The position numbers and the translations under genes are program-made. From a candidate division FCPU426 bacterium (GTDB lineage Bacteria; Oederibacteriota; Muellerivitia; Muellerivitales; Muellerivitaceae): a DNA stretch of 64,000 bases. The stretch spans positions 75,099 to 139,098 of the forward strand of contig PLZG01000072.1 in the NCBI GenBank assembly GCA_003152075.1, read 5' to 3'. Numbering within the stretch: position 1 is the first letter of the stretch; each line of letters begins with the position of its first letter. Below, piece after piece: positions 22,588 to 31,837 of this stretch. Below the pieces are notes generated by a model. The model saw only the letters and a list, made by a program, of their open reading frames with translations. It was not told the origin of the DNA and searched no databases.

Positions 22588-22760
22588 CAGTCCTTGCGAG
22601 GAGGCTGAATTCAAGCCGACGTGGCAATCAAAACCGAACAATAAACTGCAGTTTTTTTGATAGTTCGGATTGTACTTGGCCCGAAGGGCCAAGCATGGTT
22701 GGCAGAAGGCCAACTACTTCAAGCTTGTCGGCCCAAACAATGGCCTTTTCGCAATGACGG
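22588..22760. repeat. R2 palindrome, right flank of the GIY-YIG gene
   Basis: The left arm is CAGTCCTTGCGAGGAGG and the right arm ends TTCGCAATGACGG. The centre has the same AAACTGCAGTTT dyad. The right half is enlarged by two extra hairpins (GGCCCGAAGGGCC and TTGGCAGAAGGCCAA). It starts 16 bases upstream of the nuclease ATG. Confidence 0.75.
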
Positions 22761-22768
22761 CAAAAGAA

Positions 22769-23275
22769 TTATCCAGGCCAGGAAAACCGCAAGGCCGCCA
22801 GTTTCCAATCGAAGGCCCCGTCCCGGCGGAATAGGAGCGACACCTTGTTGTCGTCGGCCTCCACCTGGGTCAGGAAGATATCGACTGCGTAAACATTTAC
22901 CGACTCGTAATGTTTCTCCACCGGATGGGGGGTCTTGTCATCCGGGTTCAGGACGGGCGGGGCGGAGCCAGGTTCCAGCTTGACGCCCTTCATCAGTTGG
23001 ATAATGTTGGCTGGCGTGACGAAGGCGTCGGTAAGGGCCAGGATCTGTTCCCCCGAAATGGTGACTCCCGCGATGCCCGTATGGTTGAAGCGCAGGTCGA
23101 TAGTTTGGGCCACGTCTTTCTTCAGGGAGGGAGTGTCCAGGAAGGGCGCGACGGCCTCGGGTTTCCCGCTATCCACCGCAGTTTGGAAATCCGTCATCAC
23201 CGGATTGGGTGAGTAAATAGTCCAGCCCGCCAGCCCGGCCACTATCAGCACGAACAGCCCAATGACGAGTTTCAT
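22769..23275 (-). CDS. DUF2939 protein
   Basis: This 168-residue protein has one N-terminal membrane anchor (2-22) and an exported alpha+beta domain. It shows the DUF2939 pattern: a residue pair around YSPNPVMTDFQTAVDSGKPE, AVAPFLDTPSLKKDV, then a long beta region ending KLAALRF. Members are small membrane-anchored proteins of unknown function. The ATG follows AAGGCGG. It lies just downstream of nuoN, on the same strand, separated by 42 bases, so it may be the last gene of the nuo transcript. Confidence 0.75.
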   Translation of the reverse strand: MKLVIGLFVLIVAGLAGWTIYSPNPVMTDFQTAVDSGKPEAVAPFLDTPSLKKDVAQTIDLRFNHTGIAGVTISGEQILALTDAFVTPANIIQLMKGVKLEPGSAPPVLNPDDKTPHPVEKHYESVNVYAVDIFLTQVEADDNKVSLLFRRDGAFDWKLAALRFSWPG

Positions 23276-23317
23276 AGGTGAACCGCCTTTTGACTATTAA
23301 ACTCTTTTCGGTTTAGA

Positions 23318-24748
23318 TTAGAAAGGAAACTTCAAGAAACCGACCACCAGGGTGCCCAGGGCGCAGAGGAAGAATGTCCAGCCAAGGCTGGAGGTATAAG
23401 GGAGAACGGCGGGTTCCTTATCCTCGGCGGGCTTCATATAGAGGAAAACCACCACGCGCAGGTAGTAATAGGCGGAAACAAAACTGTTCAGGACGGCCAC
23501 AATCACCAGGCCGACCAAGCCATGGTCCACCGCCAACTTGAAGAGGAAATATTTCCCGAAGAACCCGGCCGTGGGGGTCATACCCGCCAGGGAAAACAAG
23601 AAGACGGCCATCATCAGGCCCATCCAGGGATGCTGGAGCCCCAGCCCCCGGTAATCCTCCAATTGGGTTTTCGCTTCCCCCTTGCCCGCGGCCCAGGCCA
23701 CCCACCCAAAAGCCCCGGCGGTCATGAGGGTATAGGCTAATAGGTAGAAAGCCACCGCCCGTTCCACTTCGTCGGCGGAAGCCACAGAGGCCGCCGCCAA
23801 ACCCACCATGAGGTAACCCGCGTGAGCCACGCTGGAATAGGCCAGCAGGCGCTTCACGCTGGTCTGGCCCAAGGCCCCCAGATTCCCCAGGGTCATCGTG
23901 AGAACCGCAAGGACCGCCAAGGCCACAGCCCAGGCCCCGGGTAATCCGAAGACCTCGGCGAACAACCGGGCGAAAGCGGCAAAGGCCGCGGCCTTCACCC
24001 CTGTGGAAAGAAAAGCCGAGACCGGCGCGGCGGCGCCGTCATAGACATCGGGCGCCCAGCCGTGGAAAGGCACCAGGGCCACCTTAAAACCAAGCCCCAC
24101 CAAAAGCAAAGCCGCGCCCAGTTCCACGAAAAGGGATGAGCTGTTCCCTTGCTCCAGGAAATGCCTTAAGTCCATGAAATGGGTGGTTCCCGAAACGCCG
24201 TAAAGGATGGCGATGCCGTAAAGCAGGAAGGCCGAGGAGAAGACGCCCAGCATGAAATACTTCAGGGCCGCTTCCGTGGAACGCTCCTTCACCCGGAAAT
24301 AGCCGGCCAAAACGTAGCCCGCCAGGGACATCAATTCCAACCCCACGAAGAAGGTCAGGAATTCCGCGGCCAAAACCAGGGTGAACATGCCGGCCACCGC
24401 CAGCAAAAGCAGGGCGTAATACTCGCCGGTAACGGCCTTTTCCCGCTTTAAGTACCAGGAGGAAAAGACGCAGGTTAAGAGGGCGGACAAGAGGCAGACG
24501 CCTTGCATGGTGAGGGAATACAAATCAACCACCACGGCCCCGTGGAAAAGAATCCCGGGCATGGCCTGCCCCGAGAGGAGATGAAAGATGGAAGCCATAG
24601 CCAGGACTAAAAAGGTTCCGGCTAACACGGGCGCGGTGGAGCGGCCTTCTTCTTTAAAGGAAACCTCTAAAAGAAGAAGGGCCAGGGCCCCCGCCACGAC
24701 GATCCAGAGCGGAAGCAGGCCCGTAAACTCCGTGGACAATAGTGCCAT
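23318..24748 (-). CDS. nuoN: NADH-quinone oxidoreductase subunit N
   Basis: This 476-residue antiporter-like membrane subunit of complex I has about 14 TM helices. The conserved proton-channel Glu lies in the FFVGLELMSLAGYVLAGY stretch, Lys in KVALVPFHGWAPDVYDGAAAP and KAAAFAAFARLF, and LLAYSSVAHAGY forms the broken-helix region. The start is set at the Met of MALLSTEF with GAGG 8 bases upstream; nine upstream codons belong to the spacer. It is the last nuo gene. An R3 repeat fills the gap to nuoM. Confidence 0.96.
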   Translation of the reverse strand: MALLSTEFTGLLPLWIVVAGALALLLLEVSFKEEGRSTAPVLAGTFLVLAMASIFHLLSGQAMPGILFHGAVVVDLYSLTMQGVCLLSALLTCVFSSWYLKREKAVTGEYYALLLLAVAGMFTLVLAAEFLTFFVGLELMSLAGYVLAGYFRVKERSTEAALKYFMLGVFSSAFLLYGIAILYGVSGTTHFMDLRHFLEQGNSSSLFVELGAALLLVGLGFKVALVPFHGWAPDVYDGAAAPVSAFLSTGVKAAAFAAFARLFAEVFGLPGAWAVALAVLAVLTMTLGNLGALGQTSVKRLLAYSSVAHAGYLMVGLAAASVASADEVERAVAFYLLAYTLMTAGAFGWVAWAAGKGEAKTQLEDYRGLGLQHPWMGLMMAVFLFSLAGMTPTAGFFGKYFLFKLAVDHGLVGLVIVAVLNSFVSAYYYLRVVVFLYMKPAEDKEPAVLPYTSSLGWTFFLCALGTLVVGFLKFPF

Positions 24749-24790
24749 TATTATACCTCGAATACTAAAATTCACTTGGCGACTGAATCA

Positions 24791-24893
24791 GTTTTGAATT
24801 TTGAGTTCTTAGTTTTGAGTAAATGAGGGTTGTTTTAACGGTTGTTAAAACAACCCTTCCACAACTCAAAACTTAAAACTAAAAACTCGAAAC
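24791..24893. repeat. R3 inverted repeat between nuoM and nuoN
   Basis: The arms are made of TTGAGTTCTTAGTTTTGAGT and its complement CTCAAAACTTAAAACT. The centre is an extra perfect stem, AGGGTTGTTTTAA/TTAAAACAACCCT. Almost the whole nuoM-nuoN spacer is this element. Confidence 0.75.
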
Positions 24894-24898
24894 TTTTC

Positions 24899-26437
24899 TT
24901 ACCGGTGCTTCTTTTCCTGTTCCACCGCTTCCTGGATGCGCCTTTGCCCGGCCGCGAAATCCGTCATGGCCGGAGGGGGCTTCAGCTTCTCGATGACGTT
25001 CAACTGGACCGACTTTTCCATGGGCCGCAGGAAAAAGTTGGGATTCAAGCCGATCCAGAGGATGGCCGCCGCGATGGGCAGGAGGGCCAGGCCTTCGGAC
25101 CAGGTAAGGTCCGTCAGCTTCTGGTTTTCCTTTTTCTTGACGGGTCCGAAAAACACCTTTCCGTAGAAATTGAAGAGGTACCAAGCGGAGAGGACAAAAC
25201 CGGAAATCGAGACGAGGGCTAAAATCGGCGAGGATTGGTAGGCGGAAACGAGAATAAGGATTTCCCCGGGGAAACCGGCGAAACCCGGCAGGCCCGCGGC
25301 AGCCACCATCATCCAGAGGAAGGCCGCCGAAAGGAGCGGCGTGAGCTTGGCGATGCCGCCGTAAGCCTCCATCTCGTGCGACCCGCGTCGGGCGTAAAGC
25401 ATCCCGATGAGGAGGAATATCCCGGCCATGTAAACCCCGTGGCCTACCATCTGCAAAACCCCGCCCTGAAGGCCCGTGAGCGAGAAGGTGAATATGCCCA
25501 GCACGATAAAGCCCATGTGGGACAGGGAGGAATAGGCGGCCAGCCTTTTGAAATCCGTTTGAATGGAAGCCATCAGCGCCCCATGCACCACCCCGGCCAC
25601 CGCCAGGGCCATGATCCAAGGGGCGAAATCCTTGGCCGCGCTGGGAAAGAAGGGGATGCAAAAGCGCAGGAGGCCATAGGCACCCAGTTTCACCATGACG
25701 GAGGAGAGCATAACCGTACCACCCGCCGGGGCCTCGGTGTAGGCGTCGGGCTGCCAACCATGAAAGGGGAAGAGGGGAACCTTGATGAGAAAAGCCATGC
25801 TGAAAGCCAGGAAGCACCAGATCTGCACGTCCTCCTGGATGGGATGGACGAAAATCTTGGTCATGATTTCCGTGTAGTCGAAGCTTTTCACCTCGTGGGT
25901 CAGGTAAAGCAGGGCCACCAGCATGAAGAGCGACCCCAGCATGGTGAATAGCACGAACTTGACCGTGGCCTTGGCCCGATTGGGCCCGCCCCACAAACCG
26001 ATGAGGAAAAAGGCGGGGATAAGCATGAGTTCCCAAAATAAATAAAAGAGGAAAAGGTCCGTGGAAACCAGCGTGCCCACCACCGAGGCTTCCAGGAGCA
26101 GGAGGGAGGCGTAATAACCCCGGACATTCTTGTTGATGGAACTGAAGCTCCCCAAAACCACCAGGGGGGTTAGGAAGGTGGAAAGAATCACCAGCCAGAG
26201 GGAAATTCCGTCGATCCCGACGCTGTAATGGATGCCCAGCCGGGGGACCAAGTCCATATGTTCCTTAAACTGGAACCCGGCGTCGGACAAGTCAAACCCG
26301 GTGTAAAGGGCCAGGGAAAAGATGAAAGTGACGAGGGACACCAATAGCGCCAGGGTCTTGGTGACCTTTTCCTGGGGGAAAAGGGCGATCAATACCGCGC
26401 CGAGTACCGGCAAGCCGATGAGTATGGATAAGATCAA
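24899..26437 (-). CDS. nuoM: NADH-quinone oxidoreductase subunit M
   Basis: This antiporter-like subunit of complex I has about 512 residues and 14 TM helices. Landmarks are FYLFWELMLIPAFFLIG with the essential Glu, KVPLFPFHGWQPDAYTEAP with Lys, and RLAAYSSLSHMGFI. Start: the long frame has no ATG at its beginning. A TTG at 26437, seven bases after GGGGAG, gives the best start; a TTG five codons earlier overlaps that site. Proton pumping is its role. It is followed downstream by nuoN. Confidence 0.95.
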   Translation of the reverse strand: MILSILIGLPVLGAVLIALFPQEKVTKTLALLVSLVTFIFSLALYTGFDLSDAGFQFKEHMDLVPRLGIHYSVGIDGISLWLVILSTFLTPLVVLGSFSSINKNVRGYYASLLLLEASVVGTLVSTDLFLFYLFWELMLIPAFFLIGLWGGPNRAKATVKFVLFTMLGSLFMLVALLYLTHEVKSFDYTEIMTKIFVHPIQEDVQIWCFLAFSMAFLIKVPLFPFHGWQPDAYTEAPAGGTVMLSSVMVKLGAYGLLRFCIPFFPSAAKDFAPWIMALAVAGVVHGALMASIQTDFKRLAAYSSLSHMGFIVLGIFTFSLTGLQGGVLQMVGHGVYMAGIFLLIGMLYARRGSHEMEAYGGIAKLTPLLSAAFLWMMVAAAGLPGFAGFPGEILILVSAYQSSPILALVSISGFVLSAWYLFNFYGKVFFGPVKKKENQKLTDLTWSEGLALLPIAAAILWIGLNPNFFLRPMEKSVQLNVIEKLKPPPAMTDFAAGQRRIQEAVEQEKKHR

Positions 26438-26460
26438 AACAATTCTCCCCAAAAAATTTT

Positions 26461-26565
26461 TATCACCAAGGCACCAAGTTCACCAAGAAAGACAAAATCA
26501 AATTTGATTTGAAAAACCTTTCAACTCTTTTGTCTTACGTCGACCTTGGCGCCCTTAGTGGCGGT
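26461..26565. repeat. R1 inverted repeat between nuoL and nuoM
   Basis: Left arm: CACCAAGGCACCAAGTTCAC and AAG units. Right arm: GACCTTGGCGCCCTTAGTGG. The AT-rich centre is not conserved. The rest of the spacer up to nuoL (26566-26610) shows nothing else. Confidence 0.75.
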
Positions 26566-26610
26566 CATCCTCAAAAGAGGATGTTGGTTCAATGCCTTTT
26601 CCTTCAAAGT

Positions 26611-28593
26611 TCAATGCAAAATCAAATAAATCAACAGCGCCGCGCCGGCAACCACGTAAGCCAGGTAAACCCGCACCAGCCCCACCTGGAGCTCCTGCAA
26701 ATACTTGGCCACGGCGTAAAGCCCCCCAGTGACGGCCTCGAGTAGGCGGTTGATCAAGAGCTGCTCCACCAGTCGGTCGGCGACCCAATGGGCGAACAAC
26801 CTGGCCCAGCGCACCACCGTGACTTCGTAAAGCTCATCCACGTAATATTTCTCCTCGATGGCTTTTTTGCCGCCCGGAATGAGCTTGAGAATCTTTTGGC
26901 TCAAGACGTGTTTCAAGCCGTAAACGTACCAGGCGATTCCCACGCCCAGTAAGGCCACTAAAAAGGACACCAGCATGAGCAGGGGTTCCATCCGGGCTGA
27001 GACCCCCGTGGGTTCCAGGGTGGACAGTCGGAAGAGCGGATCGAGGAACCGCCCCAAGGCGTCGCCCCCGCCGATGGCTTTTGGCATGCCGATCCAGCCG
27101 ATGGCCAGCGAGCCCACCGCTAGGATCAGAAGGGGGATGGTCATGATGCTGGGGGATTCGTGCAGGTGCTCGAACACTTCTTTGTCCCCCCGGTAGTCAC
27201 CGAAGAAAACCAGGACCACCAGGCGCGTCATGTAGAAAGCCGTGAGGAAAGCAGTGAAGAGCGCGGTGAAGTAAAGGATCTCGGGCAGGAGCGGGAAAAC
27301 CGGGTTAGGCGTGGAAAGGGCGCGCCAGAGGATCTCATCCTTGCTGTTGAAACTCCCGCAAAGGGGCAGGATGCCCGCGATAGCAAGCCAGCCTAATAAG
27401 AAGGAAAGGCTGGTCAGGGGGATATGCTTCAGGAGCCCGCCCATCTTGCGGATATCCTGTTCCCCCTTCATGGCGTGGATGACCGACCCCGCCCCCAGGA
27501 AAAGGCAGGCCTTGAAGAAGCCATGGGTGACCAGGTGGAAGATTCCCGCCCCGTAGGCGCTGACCCCCGCGCCCAGGAACATGAAGCCCAATTGGGAAAT
27601 GGTGGAGTAGGCCAGGACCTTCTTGATGTCATTTTGGCCGAGCGCGATGGTGGCCGCCAGCAGGGCCGTCATGACGCCGATGACCGCCACGGTGGCTGAG
27701 GCCCAGGGCGCCAGGATGAACAGGAAATGAAGCCGGGCGACCAGGTAAATCCCGGCCGTGACCATGGTGGCCGCGTGGATGAGGGCGGAAACCGGCGTGG
27801 GCCCGGCCATGGCGTCCGGCAGCCAGACGTAAAGGGGAATCTGGGCCGACTTGCCCACCGCGCCGAAGAAGAAGCAGAGGCAGACGATCGTGGCCGTTAG
27901 CTCATTGAAACCCTGCTTGTGGCCCATCAAGTCGTTGAAATTGAAGGTGCCCGCCACGGCGAAGACGATGAGCAGCCCCGCCAGGAAACCCGCGTCGCCG
28001 ATGCGGTTGACCACGATAGCTTTCTTGCCCGCGTTGGCCTTGGCCTCGTCGTCAAACCAGAAGGCGATGAGCAAGTAAGAGCAAAAGCCCACCCCTTCCC
28101 ACCCCAGGAACAGGACCAAAAGGTTCTGGGCCATCACCAGCACCAGCATGGAAAATAAAAAGAGGTTCATATAGGTGAAGTAACGCCCGAAGCCCGGGTC
28201 ATCCTTCATGTAACCAATGGAATAAAAATGGATCAGGCTTGAGACGAAGGTGATGAAAACCAGCATGGTCATGGAAAGGGCGTCCAGTTCGAAGTTCATG
28301 TTGACGTGGAAGGTTCCCGATTCCACCCAATTGAACAATTCTTCCACCAGCAGGCTGTTGTCCGGCAGGTTCTTGAAATGGATAAAGGTGAACCAGGAGG
28401 CCAGGAAGGACAACACGGCCGCCCCGCAGCCGATGGTGGCGTAGAGGCTGGGCGGGATGGACAGTTTTTTCCTGGCCGAAAGAAGGGTGAGGATCCCGTT
28501 CACAAAGGCCCCGAGGAGGGGGGCGATGGCGATGACCCAAATCCAGTCGTAGTTGACCAGGGCGATATTTTGAAAATGCTCTAACTTTAACAT
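26611..28593 (-). CDS. nuoL: NADH-quinone oxidoreductase subunit L
   Basis: This is the largest antiporter-like subunit of complex I (660 residues), with 16 TM helices and the long C-terminal lateral helix (about 545-600) that runs along the membrane arm. GWEGVGFCSYLLI carries the channel Glu, GKSAQIPLYVWLPDAMAGPTP the Lys, and KKVLAYSTISQLGFM the broken helix. The ATG follows GGAGCCTAA. It is flanked by R1 repeats on both sides. Confidence 0.97.
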   Translation of the reverse strand: MLKLEHFQNIALVNYDWIWVIAIAPLLGAFVNGILTLLSARKKLSIPPSLYATIGCGAAVLSFLASWFTFIHFKNLPDNSLLVEELFNWVESGTFHVNMNFELDALSMTMLVFITFVSSLIHFYSIGYMKDDPGFGRYFTYMNLFLFSMLVLVMAQNLLVLFLGWEGVGFCSYLLIAFWFDDEAKANAGKKAIVVNRIGDAGFLAGLLIVFAVAGTFNFNDLMGHKQGFNELTATIVCLCFFFGAVGKSAQIPLYVWLPDAMAGPTPVSALIHAATMVTAGIYLVARLHFLFILAPWASATVAVIGVMTALLAATIALGQNDIKKVLAYSTISQLGFMFLGAGVSAYGAGIFHLVTHGFFKACLFLGAGSVIHAMKGEQDIRKMGGLLKHIPLTSLSFLLGWLAIAGILPLCGSFNSKDEILWRALSTPNPVFPLLPEILYFTALFTAFLTAFYMTRLVVLVFFGDYRGDKEVFEHLHESPSIMTIPLLILAVGSLAIGWIGMPKAIGGGDALGRFLDPLFRLSTLEPTGVSARMEPLLMLVSFLVALLGVGIAWYVYGLKHVLSQKILKLIPGGKKAIEEKYYVDELYEVTVVRWARLFAHWVADRLVEQLLINRLLEAVTGGLYAVAKYLQELQVGLVRVYLAYVVAGAALLIYLILH

Positions 28594-28614
28594 TTAGGCT
28601 CCAAACTCAATTTG

Positions 28615-28728
28615 AACCACCAAGGTCACCAAGTCCACCAAGAAAACAAAAACCGAATTCATTTTTATAAGCTTTCGACTCTTTAACCTTTCGCCGTTCT
28701 TGGTGCTCTTGGTGACCTTGGTGGTTAA
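28615..28728. repeat. R1 inverted repeat between nuoK and nuoL
   Basis: ACCACCAAGGTCACCAAGTC on the left pairs with TGGTGACCTTGGTGGTT on the right. These are the CACCAAGGT subtype of the 9-nt unit, with an AT-rich loop. It fills the spacer. Confidence 0.8.
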
Positions 28729-28736
28729 CATTTGTT

Positions 28737-29054
28737 TTATCCTTTAAGACTTTTGAACAAATCCAGGTCCACCGTTTCCTTCAGGCGGAAGAGGGCGATC
28801 ACGATGGCGAGCCCCACACAGGCTTCCGCCGCGGCCACGGCCACCACGAACAAGACGATCACATGACCCGTCAGGTCCCCGTTAATCCGGGAAAAGGTGA
28901 CGAAAGTCAGGTTCACGGCGTTCAGCATCAATTCCAGGGACATCAGTGAGATAAAGATGTTCCGGCGCGATAAAACACCCGCCACCCCGATGCCGAACAG
29001 GCAAGCCGAGAGTACCAGGTAATGGGTAGGTGTTACCGGATAAAACAATTCCAT
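28737..29054 (-). CDS. nuoK: NADH-quinone oxidoreductase subunit K
   Basis: This 105-residue complex I subunit has three TM helices. Two conserved Glu residues lie in the membrane: [11 protein letters not shown] in helix 2 and [11 protein letters not shown] in helix 3, both part of the proton path. The length is standard. The ATG follows GGGAAAG. Its position between nuoJ and nuoL is canonical. Confidence 0.97.
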   Translation of the reverse strand: MELFYPVTPTHYLVLSACLFGIGVAGVLSRRNIFISLMSLELMLNAVNLTFVTFSRINGDLTGHVIVLFVVAVAAAEACVGLAIVIALFRLKETVDLDLFKSLKG

Positions 29055-29068
29055 TTTTAGCTTTCCCT

Positions 29069-29152
29069 GTCATTCTGAGCGAAGCGAAGAATCTCTGTTT
29101 TTAATCCACCGCAAACATAGATTCTTCGGCCAAAACCGGCCTCAAAATGACA
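29069..29152. repeat. R2-related repeat between nuoJ and nuoK
   Basis: TGTCATTCTGAGCGAAGCGA and AAGAATC on the left pairs with GATTCTTCGGC and CTCAAAATGACA on the right. This is the TCATTCTGAGCG variant of the R2-like palindrome. Confidence 0.65.
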
Positions 29153-29169
29153 CCTTTGTTATTTAATCA

Positions 29170-29673
29170 TTACAACTTTCGTTTCGACAAAACCAACGCG
29201 CCAACAATAGCGGCTAACAGTAACAACGAAAGCATTTCAAAGGGAAACAGGTAATCCGAGAAGACCTTCTCCCCTACCGTGAAAATGCTCCCAAAGTCAT
29301 TGGTTAATGCGGCCCATTTCCAATTTCCCTTGGGAAATACGGCCAAAAACACCGGCCCCAAGACCAAGCCAAAAACCGCGAGAAGGGATAAGAGAACCGT
29401 TCCGGCCCTGGCCTTCATCGGCTTCAAATCCTCTTCGTGGAGGTTCAACAACATGATCACGAAAATCACGAGCACCATGATGCCCCCGGCATAGACCAGG
29501 ATTTGGATGATGGCGATCAAGGTGGCTTGGAGCAGGGCGTAAAGCGCGGCAAGCGCCCCGAAAGCCCCCACCATGGACAGGGCCGAGGCGATCGGGTTGG
29601 TGCGGGTAATGACCAATAAACCGAACCCCAACAGGGCCGCCGCTAGGATGTAAAAGACAACCGCTTCTAACAT
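29170..29673 (-). CDS. nuoJ: NADH-quinone oxidoreductase subunit J
   Basis: This 167-residue complex I subunit has five TM helices. The third helix region AIIQILVYAGGIMVLVIFVIML contains the pi-bulge tyrosine segment typical of NuoJ/ND6, whose movement is linked to quinone-coupled pumping. The ATG follows AAAGGAAAAGGA. It is flanked by R2-type repeats on both sides. Confidence 0.96.
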   Translation of the reverse strand: MLEAVVFYILAAALLGFGLLVITRTNPIASALSMVGAFGALAALYALLQATLIAIIQILVYAGGIMVLVIFVIMLLNLHEEDLKPMKARAGTVLLSLLAVFGLVLGPVFLAVFPKGNWKWAALTNDFGSIFTVGEKVFSDYLFPFEMLSLLLLAAIVGALVLSKRKL

Positions 29674-29689
29674 TCCTTTTCCTTTTAGA

Positions 29690-29816
29690 TGTCATTGCGA
29701 GGAGCCCTTCGAAGGCCAAGGGCGACGTGGCAATCCTTAACATTCCAAAAACCGCAGTTTCTGGATTGTTTTGGATTGCTTCGTCACCTCAACTTCGAGG
29801 TTCCTCGCAATGACGG
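29690..29816. repeat. R2 palindrome between nuoI and nuoJ
   Basis: GTCATTGCGAGGAGCC on the left pairs with GGTTCCTCGCAATGAC on the right. Inner sequences GACGTGGCAATC and GGATTGCTTCGTC are the usual R2 sub-arms, and the centre resembles AAACTGCAGTTT in degenerate form (AACCGCAGTTT). Confidence 0.8.
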
Positions 29817-29846
29817 CTTAAATTCTTACAGCAAAACTATCCTTGC

Positions 29847-30392
29847 TCATGGTTTTGCATGAGGTCCATGCGTCCAAATCACGGGCCTCGGCGGATTGTA
29901 ATCGGGCACGATGTCCTTGTTGTCGTGATCCATCAAGAATTCCTTGCGGTAGACCAGGCTCTCCCTGGTGTAGTCGGCCAGCATGACTTCGGGCACATCC
30001 ATACGGATGGCGTCCAGGGGGCAGGCGTCCACGCAGAACCCACAGAAAACGCAGCGCAGCATGTCGATTTCGAACTTCTCGGGGAACTTCTCGATATCGG
30101 GATCGGGCGATTCGGCGGCCTTGATATGGATGCACTCCGCCGGGCAGGCGGTGGCGCACAGCATGCAGGCGGTGCAGCGGGGCGAATCATCTTCCCGCTT
30201 CATCAACCGGTGCCTTCCCCGGGTCGTCGGGGGCAGGTCCTTCTTTTGCTCGGGATAAAAAATCACGGGCATACGCCGGGGGTTCGCGAGGTTCCTCAGG
30301 ACGTGGCCCATTGTCACGAAAAGCCCCTTGAGGACTTCCGGCAGGTACAACTTTTGGGAACCCGTCATTTCGGGCCTAGCCACGATTTTCAC
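29847..30392 (-). CDS. nuoI: NADH-quinone oxidoreductase subunit I
   Basis: This 181-residue ferredoxin-like subunit carries two 4Fe-4S clusters (N6a, N6b) that pass electrons toward NuoB. The motifs are complete: CTACMLCATACPAEC at 73-87 and CVFCGFCVDACP at 114-125. Translation starts at GTG with AAGGGG 6 bases upstream. The C-terminal tail is longer than the minimal family. It lies on the cytoplasmic side of the quinone module. Confidence 0.97.
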   Translation of the reverse strand: MKIVARPEMTGSQKLYLPEVLKGLFVTMGHVLRNLANPRRMPVIFYPEQKKDLPPTTRGRHRLMKREDDSPRCTACMLCATACPAECIHIKAAESPDPDIEKFPEKFEIDMLRCVFCGFCVDACPLDAIRMDVPEVMLADYTRESLVYRKEFLMDHDNKDIVPDYNPPRPVIWTHGPHAKP

Positions 30393-30415
30393 TTAAAACC
30401 CCTTTAAAATCTTTC

Positions 30416-30501
30416 TCACCACGAAGTTCACGAAGTAAATCTTTAAAAAATAATCAATAAAAACAGCCTTACTTCGTGTCCTTCGTGCGCTTCGTGGTAA
30501 A
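30416..30501. repeat. R1 inverted repeat between nuoH and nuoI
   Basis: This is the CACGAAG subtype: CACCACGAAGTTCACGAAG on the left, CTTCGTGTCCTTCGTGCGC and TTCGTGGT on the right. The right arm touches the nuoH stop codon. Confidence 0.8.
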
Positions 30502-31809
30502 TCATTGTTTTTGAATCAACAACACCACGCCCGTCACAAGCAAATTCAAAAGCGCCAGGGGAAGCATCAATTTCCACCCCAGGTTCATCAATTGGTCGTA
30601 GCGGAACCTCGGCATGGTCCACCGGACCCACACGAACAGCCAACAAAAGAAAAGCACCTTCGTCAGCAGGCAAAGCATTTGCACCGCGGCCGCCAGGAAG
30701 GCCGGGGCCCATGGGGGAAAAGAAACGATGAAGGAAAGGATCAGGACAGCGATAGCCAACAAAGCGATCCCGAAACCCAGCGTCGCGAGAATAAAGGGCT
30801 CACGGCGTTTCATGCCCGTATAAAGGCCCTTTTGCTGGTCGCCCTTTTGATAAACCAGATATCCGAAGAGCCCACCGCCGATGATGCCCAACAGGCAAAG
30901 CAGCAACAGGCTGACCTGGGGGTTTTGAACAAGGGCCTCCGTTGAGAAGAAAGGGACCTGATAACCGCCCAGGAAAAGCGTGGAGATCAGGAAAGAGGCC
31001 ACCACCATATTGGAATATTCGGCCATGAAGAAGAGGGCGAACTTCACGCTGGAATACTCAATGTGATATCCCGCCACCAACTCCGATTCTCCCTCGGCCA
31101 GGTCAAAGGGGTTGCGGTTGGTTTCGGCGAAGGACGCCACCAGGAAAATAAAAAATCCAAGAGGCTGGAGAAAGATTCCCCAATTGGGCAGGGGCAGGTT
31201 ATGGCCCGCGAAGCTGAGGAGCCTTCCCTGGGTTTCCACGATTCCATCCACCTTCACGCCCTGGTAAACCATGAGCAGGCCCACGATGGCCAGGCCCATG
31301 GAAAGCTCGTAGGAAATCATCTGGGCCGAGGAGCGCAACCCGCCCAGGAGGGAAAACTTATTATTGGAAGCCCAGCCCGCCAGGATGACGCCGAAGACCC
31401 CCATGCTGGTGATGGAGAGGACATATAGGATTCCCACCCCGTAATTAGCGGCTTGGAAGTGGAGGGTGTGTTCCCCCAGGTTAATGGGCGCGGCCAAGGG
31501 GATGACCAGGAGGGGGAGGAGGGAAACGGTCATGGACCAAAAGGGCGCCAACAGGTAGTAAAACTTGTTGGCGTGCGACGGGGTGATGTTTTCTTTCATG
31601 AGGAGTTTGATGACGTCGGCGAAGTTATGGATCATGCCGAACAGGCGGAAGCCGAGGATTTCGGCGCGGTTGGGGCCGATGCGGTCCTGGATGATGGCGC
31701 TTCCCTTCCGTTCCAGCCAGATGAAGAAGGGGATGAACTGGAGCGGCGTCAGCCACATGACCACCGTCATGGCGGCGATATTGATGAGGGTGAATAGATG
31801 GTTATCCAA
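30502..31809 (-). CDS. nuoH: NADH-quinone oxidoreductase subunit H
   Basis: This 435-residue membrane subunit of complex I lines the quinone chamber with NuoB and NuoD. It has eight or more TM helices. Landmarks are WLERKGSAIIQDRIGPNRAE, the acidic loop ETNRNPFDLAEGESELVAGY with essential Glu/Asp residues, and the SSVKFALFFMAEY helix. The C-terminus is about 100 residues longer than in E. coli, adding hydrophobic helices. It starts at TTG with GGGG 7 bases before it; no ATG fits. Confidence 0.96.
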   Translation of the reverse strand: MDNHLFTLINIAAMTVVMWLTPLQFIPFFIWLERKGSAIIQDRIGPNRAEILGFRLFGMIHNFADVIKLLMKENITPSHANKFYYLLAPFWSMTVSLLPLLVIPLAAPINLGEHTLHFQAANYGVGILYVLSITSMGVFGVILAGWASNNKFSLLGGLRSSAQMISYELSMGLAIVGLLMVYQGVKVDGIVETQGRLLSFAGHNLPLPNWGIFLQPLGFFIFLVASFAETNRNPFDLAEGESELVAGYHIEYSSVKFALFFMAEYSNMVVASFLISTLFLGGYQVPFFSTEALVQNPQVSLLLLCLLGIIGGGLFGYLVYQKGDQQKGLYTGMKRREPFILATLGFGIALLAIAVLILSFIVSFPPWAPAFLAAAVQMLCLLTKVLFFCWLFVWVRWTMPRFRYDQLMNLGWKLMLPLALLNLLVTGVVLLIQKQ

Positions 31810-31837
31810 TTAAATGCCCCAAGCGAAACAAGGTTGA

